From the NCBI GenBank assembly GCA_003833135.1, contig QZLH01000079.1, positions 104,730 through 140,715 on the forward strand: a stretch of 35,986 bases of DNA. Reading direction: 5' to 3'. The notes beneath the pieces are model-generated. The model was not told where the DNA came from, ran no database searches, and saw only the letters and a program-made list of their open reading frames with translations. Positions 23,052 through 32,850 of the stretch are shown here, piece by piece (position 1 is the first letter of the stretch; each line of letters starts with the position of its first letter). The translations under genes and the position numbers were made by a program. Source of the DNA: Oehlia diaphana. Lineage: Eukaryota; Glomeromycota; Glomeromycetes; Glomerales; Glomeraceae.

Positions 23052-23073
23052 TTAGGGTTAGGGTTAGGGTTAG
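23052..23073. repeat. interstitial telomere-type repeat (TTAGGG)n
   Basis: Three full TTAGGG units plus TTAG directly follow the right TA of the TIR element. The left flank before the other TA reads TTAAGGGATTAG, also telomere-like. The element therefore seems inserted into a short telomere-type tract. Confidence 0.85.
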
Positions 23074-24490
23074 AATTATGGTTTAATGGGCTAAATAACT
23101 ATACTGATAAATAAGAATTTGCCACTATATAGCAATGAATAGCAGAACCCTATTTTTATTTACACACAAACTAGGGTAATTTAGGTACAGTTAGTGAGCT
23201 TAAAAAGTAAGTACAAATTTATCATATTTATATTTAAAGTTACATTTTAAAAAATTAGTTTGGTGATAAATATGATGAGTGTAAATTAAAACTAATTCAT
23301 TTTCTTTATTTTTTTTCTTTAGGTTTAGCTAAGGATCTTTAAGTGATACAGAACAGATACAGAATTTCCTTTTTTTTTTTAGCAATACCATCTGGGACTA
23401 CATATATTAAATGTACCTCCACCAGTCCACTTTATAAAACCCAGGTATTTTACTAGATACAGAAATTTTAATTTTGTTTAGTATTCTCCCTTAATTCTGG
23501 TAAATTATATAGGGGATGTAAAATACAATTCAATTTTTAAATCAAGATTTTTTGTGTACTTTATGCAGTTCTAAATGACAATTGATTAGCAATCAGTTTT
23601 TTTTGCAATTAGTACTTTAAATTTATTTTTCAGAACATTAAATCCAGTTATAATAAAATTTTATATATAATTTTTAATTAATTAAGATATTCATTAAAAA
23701 CAAGTAATGACTTACAAATGAATTTTATAAAATCTAAATTTTGTTTACTATAAATAAAAGAATATAAATAAAGGTTGTTCATTTTTTTTTAATAGATGCA
23801 ACTCACTTTTTCAATAGAATAACCAATAATACGGGTATATACAGTAAATGTTTTATAAAACTGTGATAATTAAAATAATGTATTCGAAGAAGATTAATTC
23901 TGTATTCATTTACAGTAATTTTATTTTATCATTATCATTTTAAATCAATCAATAAAACGAATTTTATAATATTTAATGAAGTAAAAATTTTTACATGAAA
24001 TAATTGAAAAAGGATTTTCCCATAATAATGGAACCATAATCTATTGACTAAATTACACGAATGTAATCATTCTGAAAACATTTTCAATAATTCGGGTAAT
24101 TCACAAGAAAATATTTTTGGATAAGTGAAAGCGGAAGGGGGAAGGGAGGGCGTTAGGTTTTGTGTTCATCAAATAAAGGCTAATTAAATTCATAATATTT
24201 TAGAGTGGAGATATTTAAAAGTCTTATAATATATAAATATAACGTACTTTACATGGGTATAGGTTTATAATAAATGAATATTACGTAATAAATATGACAA
24301 CTCTTATTACTTCTGATATTCAATTTATATATGTCGACCATTCTTGTAATTCATATTCACTCGTTATTTATTAATAAATAATTATTAGCAAAAAAAAAAA
24401 ATACGCATTTAATTAATAAAATAAATAAATTATGTGTCGCAGCTATATTGTATTATAGGTAATATCTTTATTACGTAAATCTCACAAATA
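23074..24490. other. AT-rich intergenic DNA
   Basis: No gene is supported. A G-rich strand patch at 24131-24151 (GCGGAAGGGGGAAGGGAGGG) stands out. At 23313-23330, TTTCTTTAGGTTTAGCTAAG resembles the repeat unit at 20580-21170. Confidence 0.5.
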
Positions 24491-25320
24491 TTAAATCTCT
24501 TCTTTTAAAAATTCGATAAAATCAAGTTTCATTTTATAATAATTTTGAAATAATATATCATGTAATTTAAATTCCTTCACTCCATCTTTCAAATCAAACA
24601 AATTTTCATTAGAATAAATATCAGTGAAAAGGTTTTGAAAAGCAAAGTATTTAACTCTTTTCTTTTTCATAATATATTCTTTTATATTATAAAACGTATT
24701 GTCTTGAACAACTTTTTTTCGTGTTCCATTGATTAATATTACTATGTAATAATTCCTTAATAAAAGTTTTTTGAGAATTTTTCAAAAATAATACAAAACT
24801 ACTTGTATTCAAAACAAGAGACAAATTCAAATATTCTAATAATTCGACCTAAATTTTGAAGTACAATTGAACTAAGTTCAAATATGTCTATTACTAAAAC
24901 CAAATCCAAGGTAATTTATATCAATAGTAAGACTATTAAGATTTGTTTGAAGGTTTTAATTAATTTAAATGTTAAATAAATATCCTGATCATTAAATCCT
25001 TGTAATTTAAATAATTTAATTTTCGTACAATAAGTTGTGATTAATTCAAGTAGTTGAGGGTTTGAATTAAAGAGTTGTGGAACTGGATAATTATACATAG
25101 GATCAATTGATAATCCAAAATTTTCCATTTAATATTAATTTCATTGAATTATGACTTTTCTTTATAAGCTCGAAAATTCAAATACTCTAGCTAATAATAG
25201 CAAAGATATATAATTAACCAAATTCTAAATTCTATGATAGGCTAAGATCTTGACAATTTTTGATAAATAACTTAATAATTCTAATCCACTATTATAAGCC
25301 ACAAGTATTCAATAAGAAAT
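24491..25320 (-). pseudogene. F-box/LRR-like gene relic
   Basis: On the minus strand the C-terminal 75 codons are intact: NTFYNIKEYIMKKKRVKYF to DFIEFLKEEI and a TAA at 24491-24493. Before that, the frame at 25128-24916 (MENFGLSIDPMYNYPVPQLF and onward) is followed by stops and frame changes between 24700 and 24916. Further upstream the YLSKIVK segment near 25290 matches the WLSKISK stretch of the neighbouring plus-strand F-box gene. The parts fit the long LRR-like F-box proteins expanded in arbuscular mycorrhizal fungi. Such proteins would be substrate adaptors of SCF ubiquitin ligases, but this copy is broken in several places and has no visible F-box start. It stands head to head with the gene at 25717. 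Confidence 0.55.
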
Positions 25321-25607
25321 CCACTCATATTTTTAATATAAACTTACTATCAAGCAAACTGAACGCGTTTGACCTTCATAGGTTAGTCACATGGAATTGA
25401 AATGCGTTAACTAAATTTGTAATAAAAGCTAGACCCTTTTTGTCAGAGTAAATTATTAGTATTATGAGATTATTTGATTTATTCTGAATAATTAAATATG
25501 TTTGATCCAAATAAAATTTTTCGTAAGGATAGTTTCTGCATCATAATGTATTAATAAAACTATAATAATGAGTCATAATTATGATTTTATCCTTTATTAT
25601 TTTATAT

Positions 25608-25822
25608 TTAAATGTCTAATTAAATGTTGATATTCTTTTTTAATATTAGAAGAACTACAATATAACAGCATTACCAGTAACGTCAGAAATAAATTCTATT
25701 CTTGTCTTTTGGTAAAATGTCCAATTTAAATGTTGATACTCTTTTTTTAATATTTGAAGAAATACAATACAACAGCAGTATCAGTAACGTCAGAAATACA
25801 CTCTATTCATGTCTTTTGGTTA
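25608..25822 (+). repeat. tandem duplication of the F-box gene start
   Basis: About 107 bp starting AAATGTCTAATTAAATG (25608) is repeated, with some 15 differences, from 25715. The first copy carries an in-frame TAA five bases after its ATGTC, so it cannot serve as the start. The second copy is the real 5' end of the gene. Confidence 0.85.
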
Positions 25823-27062
25823 ATAAAACATGGTGTAGTGTTATCATTCCAATTCTCTGGAAAAATCCTTGGTCAAAAAAAAAATCAAACAATAATGTAA
25901 TTATTTCACATTTATCAAATGAGGCAAAAGAAAATTTGAGCAATAAAATTAAAAATGGAAATAATGCATCAACAATATTACAAAGACCTTTATATAATTA
26001 TGTTAGCTTTTGTAAATATTTAGATTTCTATTATCTAGATGAATTACTATACCATTATACGAGTAATATTGAAAGATCCAAACAATCTTTCATAGCAGAT
26101 GAAATATGGAAGTTATTTATTAATCAAAATTCAAAATTCACTCACCTTAAAATAACATCATGCTTTTATGACCCCTTATTTCTTATTCCAGGAGCTGAGC
26201 ATTGCTTTTCTGAACTTAAAGTCCTTAAATATTATTCCCGTGATGATCAAAAACTTTTGGAATGGTTATCAAAAATAAGCAAGTCTATTAAAAAATTTGA
26301 ACTTCTTTGTGAGTGGAGTTCTGAAATCACCAATTTAATTGAAGCACAAACCAACCTAAATAGCATAGTCCTTCATAAATTAGATGATAAATTAGATAGT
26401 TATTCATTGAAAATATTAACCAAACATAATTTAATAAGTTTACACATAAAATCATGTTTTTATTTAAACAAACATTTATCTTTACCAAATTTAAAATTTC
26501 TAACAGTTGAATCCATCTCAATTGAAAATTTGGTGATTATAATTGAATGTAAAAAGGATATCTTACCGAAATCAGCATAGACGATTTCATTGGTGAATAT
26601 AATGGATATATCCAATCAATTTATCAAAATTGTCCGAATCTTAGATATTTGAAACTACCATTAATTGATGATGAAGTTTCAGAATTAGAAATTTTATTAA
26701 CTAAATGTAAATGTTTAGTTGAATTATTTATTATTGGAGCTCATGATTATAATATTTTTCTAGGTTGGGATGAATTATTCAAAATATTAGTCAAATCATC
26801 ACCAACTAGTTTATTTAAGTTTAACTTTTATTTTAAATATAGATTTTCTAAATTAGAAACTTTTAAAATGTTTTTAGATAATTGGAAAGGTAGACAGCCT
26901 ATGTTATTACAAACAAATATTTATGATAAAAATTTGTTAACTTTAATCAAAAAATATATAGATGAAGGAATAGTTAAAAGTCACAATATTGTGCGTGGTG
27001 GTTTGGTCAATAATTTTGAATGGATTCAAGAATATAATAATGGTTATATTTATACCATTTAA
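25717..27062 (+). pseudogene. F-box/LRR-like protein gene with one frameshift
   Basis: ATG 25717 (MSNLNVDTLFLIFEEIQ) opens a frame to 26580 containing an F-box-like start: NVDTLFLIFEEIQ, then SCLLVNKTWCSVIIPILWKN at about residues 30-50. Leucine-rich stretches follow. The same protein clearly continues in another frame from about 26559 (YLTEISIDDFIGEY) to TAA 27060-27062, with CPNLRYLKLP and WDELFKILVKSS repeats. The shift is at an AAAAA run (26551-26555): one base is missing relative to an open frame. This may be a true mutation or a homopolymer sequencing error. If intact the product would be about 445 residues, the usual size for this family. The role would be a substrate adaptor for an SCF ubiquitin ligase, by family inference. 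An upstream TTG-start extension to 25702 is part of the duplication and is not used. Confidence 0.75.
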
Positions 27063-27640
27063 TTAATAAACCATAAGCAATAAATAATATCATAGTAACA
27101 TATGATTCTAGAACCATTCAATAAAATAATACTTTCTTATTTTATATTGTTTCACATGAGCATTAAATTAAAGGAAAAGCAAATCTTTTATTTCATAGAA
27201 TTGCGTATTTAACAAGTATATACTTTTATTATACAATCCCATTCACAAGCTTTATACAAATATAATAATAATGAATTTCCATTTGCAACTTGGTTAATAA
27301 ATTTAAGTTTTATATTCAAATCCATACTCCAAAAATTTACTAGTATTATTACCTTATAGTAAATATTATTTCTTATAATGATTTATTTAATGCATTGTTT
27401 GAAGTTGCATAAACCATCAAAGTTTACGCTCCTACTATCATCTCAGGCTTGAAATGATAAATGACAAATGACATATCATCAAATAACAAATGACCCAAAT
27501 CATTAAAAAATTATGTTGGTCGGCATTAAATCAAATGACTGAAATGACAAATGATTAGGAATAATGATGTTTCAGGTGTCACAATCACAATGTAAAAACC
27601 AAAGAAATTTTGTTAAAATATGAGATAAAATATATGTAGC
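27063..27640. repeat. intergenic with AAATGAC repeat patch
   Basis: Most is AT-rich with no gene. At about 27451-27565 the word AAATGACAAATGA and variants occur six to seven times, separated by other sequence. This looks like a simple, irregular repeat. Confidence 0.5.
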
Positions 27641-27651
27641 GAAGTAATGCA

Positions 27652-28598
27652 ATGATGACAATCACGCGTAAAAATAATTTTTTTTCAAAACTTAATAAAG
27701 ACGTTATTTTTTTAAAAGAATTACAAAATGGTCCCATTTATTTATATTCACACATCTTAATTAACAGAGCTTGGTGTGAAATGATTGTACTAATTTTACG
27801 GGAGAATCATAGAAAAGAATTTAATCAGTGGCAAGATTTTAAAAGGGTTGGCTCTGATAAAGTAAAAAAATAAGAAAATTTAAACTTATATTTAGTATTA
27901 ATTTTACTGATGTTAATAATTGGAGCTCAAAAAAAATCTAAAATAAACAGTTTCAACAGTTTTACTAATGAAAATTTTAAATGTGGATAAAAATCATTTT
28001 ACAAAAAATTAAAAAAATTGAAGAATCACTAACTAAACATTCGGATACCATCCAATATTTGAGAATAATTTGAAATCCTATTACAAAGTTTCTTGCATAT
28101 CTTAAACTTAGTTAATCTAGAATTAGCAATAATAAGAGTTATAATAATATAAATTATGATAATTTACTTTCTAAAGGCGATTACATTCCATATAATATTT
28201 TATCAAGCTTAATTAAAAAATACAAAAGGTAATCTCGTTGAAATCTATCTTAATTGTTATTCTTTCGATGAAGGACAAGCAATTTATCAAAGTTGTCCAA
28301 ATTTCAATATTCTCAATTTATCATAGTTAAATGAATTTGAATTAATTGTCAGTATTTAATTAGCTTAGAATTTATTGGTGTATATGAAATTAATTGGGAT
28401 GAATTATTCAAAATATTGACATAATATTCGATAATTAGCTTATTTAAATTTCTTATCATATAAGTTGGAAATCTTTAAGATTATTTTTTGATAAGGAATC
28501 CAATGATATTACAAAACATTTCAAAAAGAGATAAAATGATGAAAGATTTATTGCAAAACTATAAAACAAAAGGTTTAATTAAAAAATACGAGCAATAA
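27652..28598 (+). pseudogene. degenerate F-box/LRR-like gene
   Basis: 27652-27873 encodes LNKDVIFLKELQNGPIYLYS and INRAWCEMIVLILREN, matching the F-box region of the gene at 25717 (VNKTWCSVIIPILWKN). Downstream, in other frames and with many stops, QAIYQSCPNFNILNL-like and WDELFKIL-like pieces appear at 28270-28420. The end, MKDLLQNYKTKGLIKKYEQ and TAA at 28596-28598, corresponds to the C-terminus of the same family. At least several stops and indels make it a clear pseudogene of a paralogue, probably from local duplication. Confidence 0.65.
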
Positions 28599-29922
28599 GA
28601 AACATGATCATTTATCATGCAATAAATAAAAAAATTTTATCATATACTAATTTCATACCCATCTATATTAATCTTAAAGTCTTACAAACGCAATTTCTTA
28701 ATTAAAGAAGTGAAACAAAGAGTTTTGTTATCATCTAAATAATTCTTTTAACATTAACAGGACTTAGAATAAAATGATGTGCTTATTTTTATGGTATTAT
28801 CTCATATTGCTTATTAAAAACGCTTACAAGTTTTTCTAGTCAATATTTTTTTTGTTTATAATTTATTGAATTACTATATTATCCAATGCCAAAAAAGCCG
28901 AGTTCCGTTGTGTTATGTTGAATTAGCTCTCTTTTTTCTATTCATCATTTATTGTGATTAAAATTTATATAAATTTTATAGATTAATTTATTTGGATAAT
29001 TTTTTTGTACTATCTTCTATTTGGTCGTTAATGCTACTAATTTGATATCCATTTTTTTACGAATTAATAAAAAAAATCTGACCAACTATTCTCTAAAATT
29101 ATCATAACATTTCTCTTTCAAAAAAATAAAACCAACAAAGAAACATAAACAAATAAATTGATTTAACTTAAAATTAAGAATGGGTTTAAATCTGATTTAA
29201 TTCCCAAAAAATGAAGCATTTATAATTGCTGAATCTTTCGAGTTATTAATGGAATACTTACAAAAATGGTAATCGAGTTTGATTTTTTCAAGCTGTGGCA
29301 ATCACTGATACAGTATAATCAACAAAAAATTCAACTAAGTAAATCCGAAAATAAAGTATTAATTATGCAAATTTTTCAGTATCTTAATTTTTTATGTAAC
29401 AGCGTAATTTAATATTAATTGAAGATATCATGTAATGAACAATTTGATGAAATCGTTTTTACCATTAATCAGTACTATAATAAATATTTATATAATTACA
29501 GAAATAACATAAAGTTATAAATATTTTCAAGATGATTTTTGAATATATAACTATTCACTTTTGAATACTCTTCAATTATCCTAAGTCTTTAAATATTTGA
29601 ATTATACTGTATAACTTAGAACTTTAGAACTTAAAAATATAATTTTTTTTTGAAAAATTTGTTATAATTCAGTAATAGATTGATTATTATGTCATTACTT
29701 GAAATATTTATTGAAAATGAAATAAAACTATATACTTTCAATTTTGAGATCATCTTAATTATTTCTTGATACTCCTTGATGAGAAGAAACAGACTCTGAT
29801 ACTTGTATGCACATTAAGTGATTAAGTAGAGATACTTTATATTATATCAAAAACTGAAATCTACAAAAGTGTACATTTTTACTTTTTACATTGTCCTTTG
29901 TCCTTGTTATAACTGTCATGTT
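28599..29922. other. AT-rich intergenic DNA
   Basis: No supported gene. A short coding-like patch near 29217-29275 (AEFIIAESFELLMEYLQKW-like) has no start, acceptor or recognisable relative. Confidence 0.45.
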
Positions 29923-30429
29923 CTAATTATAATCATCATCTTCAAATAAATCGGATGATTCATAATAACCTGCTTGATGTTGGTTTTGTTCATGATTATC
30001 ATTAGAATCGATGGAAATTGAAGAGGAATCTTGGCAGAGGGAGGAACTCTTCATTTAAATCACCATCATTTAATCTTTGATTCTCCAATTTCATATGGAT
30101 CACAGGACAGAAACAAAACATGTCAGTTAGTGTTCTTATCCCTGAATTATCTGTTATGGATAAGCAATTCACTTTAATACAATACTATACCTCACCCTCC
30201 TTATCATCCATTTCATCTTCCGGTTTTTGCAGTTTGCTTGAAAACATATGAGCAATTTTTTCTCAGCGGGACTGTTAAAAAATTGTTGACTTTGTCACTC
30301 AAATCCTACAAAAATATGAGGTTGATATCAAAAAACATTAAAATAACACTTGTATTAACATATACTTACGTAGTTATTTATATACCCAGAAGGTTTCAGA
30401 TTTTCAACATCATTTACCGAAGTTGACAT
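29923..30429 (-). pseudogene. fragmentary gene with acidic C-terminus
   Basis: On the minus strand a first-exon-like piece (30429-30370) encodes MSTSVNDVENLKPSGYINNY and ends in a consensus donor GTAAGTATATG, phase 0. A further piece at about 30329-30187 follows the acceptor TTTTTGTAG. It shifts frame at a T run and ends in an acidic stretch (EDEMDDKEGE) before a GTATAG donor-like site. The last piece, 30054-29923, encodes 43 codons that end in YESSDLFEDDDYN and TAG. I could not join the parts in one frame, so it is either a relic or has more introns than I resolve. No domain is recognised. Confidence 0.35.
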
Positions 30430-30633
30430 TTTGATGGAAATTTTTTCTTGGAGAAGCCTTGGATAGTTTTAATCTGCACAGATATTCAGATAGGAAAAGA
30501 AGGGAGACAATTTTTGTGGACTAATCTTATTTGTATTCCAAAATGACCTTTTTGACCGTTACTTCATGAATTCCTCACATGACAAGCAATCTTTCGGTAG
30601 TTTGTGATTGAAATTTTCTTAATGCTTTTAATA

Positions 30634-31269
30634 CCCTATAAAAAATAAATGTCCAGAAAATGTCTACAAAAACATCCGGAAACTGTCCAGAATAAATATG
30701 GCATGTCCAGAAATTGTCTGGAAAATGTCTATTTTTGTGACAAATTTGATACTTAAAATTTTGACATATCCGGAATTTGTCCAGAATTTATCCAGAATTT
30801 ATCCAGTATAAAATTTTGGACAAATTCCGGACAGATAAACCTGGACAAATTCTGGACATAGTAAAAATTTAGAAAATTTGAACTGGACAAATTCTGGACA
30901 CTACTTCCAAAAAAGGATAAATTAATTTTGTAAAAAATGCAAAAAGCACAAAACTGACATTCATAACCTTCTTCTTTGTCATACTAATTAAATTTGTTGA
31001 GCAGGCAAAAATACTATATACTGTATCTATAATATAAAATTTTATGTTAAGAGCAACTATAATGATGGTTACATATTAATCATCTTTTTATGACAAATTT
31101 TATGAAAATATATTTAAAGGTCAATTTCTGGACAAATTCTGGACAAAAATGAGTGTCCAGAAACAAGTGTGTTTTCATAACAATTTCCGGACATTAATTG
31201 TCCAGAAATTGTCCAGGTACTTTTAGACAAATTTTCTGGACAATTTTTGGACACTTATTTTTTATAGGG
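30634..31269. mobile_element. 636-bp TIR element packed with TGTCCAGAA motifs
   Basis: The ends are inverted repeats of about 31 bp (CCCTATAAAAAATAAATGTC against CCCTATAAAAAATAAGTGTC). ATA flanks both sides (30631-30633 and 31270-31272), suggesting a 3-bp target duplication. Inside, TGTCCAGAATTTGTCC-like words or their complement (TTCTGGACAAATTCTGGACA) occur over twenty times, in blocks of alternating orientation. There is no coding frame. It lies among the exon fragments of the minus-strand genes, perhaps in an intron or in dead DNA. Confidence 0.75.
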
Positions 31270-31394
31270 ATAGTTCAATACTCTCAGTATCAAGAACATT
31301 TTTGAGCATAAGCTATAAAGAAGAATGAAGACACTTTCTAAAAGGATGTACTGATATAACCAAAGACATTGCTGAGATTTTACTTAAAACTTAC

Positions 31395-31451
31395 TTGATT
31401 TCTTTTTGATATCACCTCTTTCCAAAAATGACATAGTTACATCATCATGTT
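31395..31451 (-). CDS. possible internal exon, phase 1-1
   Basis: On the minus strand AATTCAG precedes 57 nt that end at a consensus donor GTAAGTTTT. Read in phase 1 it encodes HDDVTMSFLERGDIKKKS with junction codons at both sides and no stop. Like the tail exons of the kinases it is a multiple of three with phase 1 at both ends. It may belong to the fragmentary gene at 29923-30429 or to another tail-bearing gene. No neighbouring exon was joined with certainty. Confidence 0.3.
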
Positions 31452-31517
31452 CTGAATTCACCTCATTTTAATGAAATGAAAAGTTAGAAGGTTAAAATCC
31501 TTCGCTGATCCATAATC

Positions 31518-31620
31518 TCAATGATTCAAACAAAAGCAAAAGCAAATGGAGTCGAACCAGGAAGTAGCTGATGCTCCTGAGTCGGGAAGTAGCTGATCAG
31601 GATTATGCTTATCCCTTTCA
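31518..31620 (-). repeat. dispersed repeat, copy 2 (inverted)
   Basis: Complement of the series at 16546-16655: CTGATCAGCTACTTCC, CAGGAGCATCAG, CTACTTCCTG, then GGTTCGACTCC, then a CTTTTG-rich end and ATCATTGAG. GGTTCGACTCC matches the pol III B-box consensus exactly, but no T-stem pairs around it. Confidence 0.7.
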
Positions 31621-31712
31621 ATAATAATGACATAGATAAAGAATTTTATTATTTTCTGCTAAATTTGCAATGTGATTATATTAAGCAATAAACTAATATA
31701 TATTTATTCATT

Positions 31713-31850
31713 TTAACATGCGCAAATGTACTTGTACATCATAATATTATCAAGTTTGGGTTTATCAAGAACAATAACTGATATGTCATATAATCCAGCA
31801 AATTTTTTTGGTGTTGTTCCTTCATGTTGACCAATGTATTTAAATAAAAT
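31713..31850 (-). pseudogene. coding-like fragment, unrecognised
   Basis: On the minus strand a frame ending at TAA 31713-31715 reads GQHEGTTPKKFAGLYDISVI, then VLDKPKLDN and a Cys-containing end. An alternative overlapping frame starts at an ATG near 31830 (MKEQHQKNLLDYMTYQLL). Only one can be real. It lies downstream of kinase 2 beyond the triplicated 3' element. No acceptor fits cleanly and no family is recognised. Confidence 0.25.
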
Positions 31851-32000
31851 TAAAAACAATTAGCTATTGAAATGAGTACAAAAAGTTTTACATTATTTAA
31901 TTTAATTTTATGCATTGGAAATGGTTTTATATACTTTTATTATTATTTGATAATTTACATGCATTTGATATTAATTTAAAAAAGTTATAAAAAAAAAGAT

Positions 32001-32312
32001 TTATTTAAATTACAAACTAAGAAATTTGTAAAATATTTACAACTCTAACCCTAGTGTTTAAATAATTCTGAGAATACATGTATTAATATTTGAATAAAAT
32101 ATAAATAAAGGAATTATTTAAATTACAAACTAAGAAATTTGTAAAATATTTACTACTCTAGCCCTAGTGTTTAAATAATTCTAAGAGAATACATGTAGTT
32201 AATACTTGAATAAAATATAAATAAAGGAATTATTTAAATTACAAACTAAGAATATTTAAAATAATTTTACTACTCTAGTCTTAGTGTTTAAATAAATCTA
32301 AAAGAATAAAAA
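32001..32312 (-). repeat. three tandem copies of the kinase 3' UTR hairpin element
   Basis: Copies start at about 32001, 32111 and 32226 (units about 112-115 bp). Each holds, on the minus strand, TTATTTAAACACTA, then TTTCTTAGTTTG or a variant, and TTTAAATAATTC, as in the single copy after kinase 1 (9515-9586). The outermost copy nearest the kinase 2 stop is the most diverged. Confidence 0.8.
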
Positions 32313-32394
32313 TAAAGAACAATTTTTGTTGAATGCATGATATCAAATATCACTTAAAAAAAGACTATAAATCATTTAAAACACATATAATTGG

Positions 32395-32850
32395 TTAATT
32401 TTCATCTGTTTTAATATAATAAAATAAAATTAATTTTATATAAATAATTTGCTAAATTAAATTTTATATGTATTTATATGTATTATATTGCATACCTAAT
32501 GACTTCAATCTTTAATCATATAATCATTCAAATCTTCACTTACTGGCATTTCATTTACTTTTACACTAGCTTGTGAATCTTCACTTTCAAGAATTTCATT
32601 CAAATTTTCACTTGTATTTTCATCTGCTTTAATATCTTAATAATTAAATAAATAAATTAATTTTATATAAATAATTTGCTGGATTAAATTTTATATGTAT
32701 TATATTGCATACCTAATGACTTCAAATCTTTAATCATATAATCATTCAAATCTTCACTTACTGGAATTTCATTTACTTTTACACTAGCTTGTGAATCTTC
32801 ACTTTCAAGAATTTCATTCAATTCTTTACTAGTGAAATCAAATAAGCGAC
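32395..32850 (-). repeat. tandem duplication of tail intron plus exon in kinase 2
   Basis: The end of exon 2 with its donor (32826-32713) is repeated 217 bp further on (32609-32496), together with the intron between. Differences are a few substitutions and one missing T that creates the TGA stop. The donor GTATGC after the second copy is still present. A further intron copy leads to an acceptor (AAAACAG, 32406) and a very short end, Asp-Glu-Asn-TAA (32395). Without the deletion the repeated exon would be 141 nt, phase 1 on both sides. Confidence 0.8.

Noticed and set aside
24131..24151. G-quadruplex
   Set aside because: Only three G runs of three or more are present, and no gene is close enough to suggest a role.
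31549..31570. Possible tRNA gene (GGTTCGACTCC)
   Set aside because: The bases around the B box do not form a T stem, and no acceptor or anticodon stem can be drawn.
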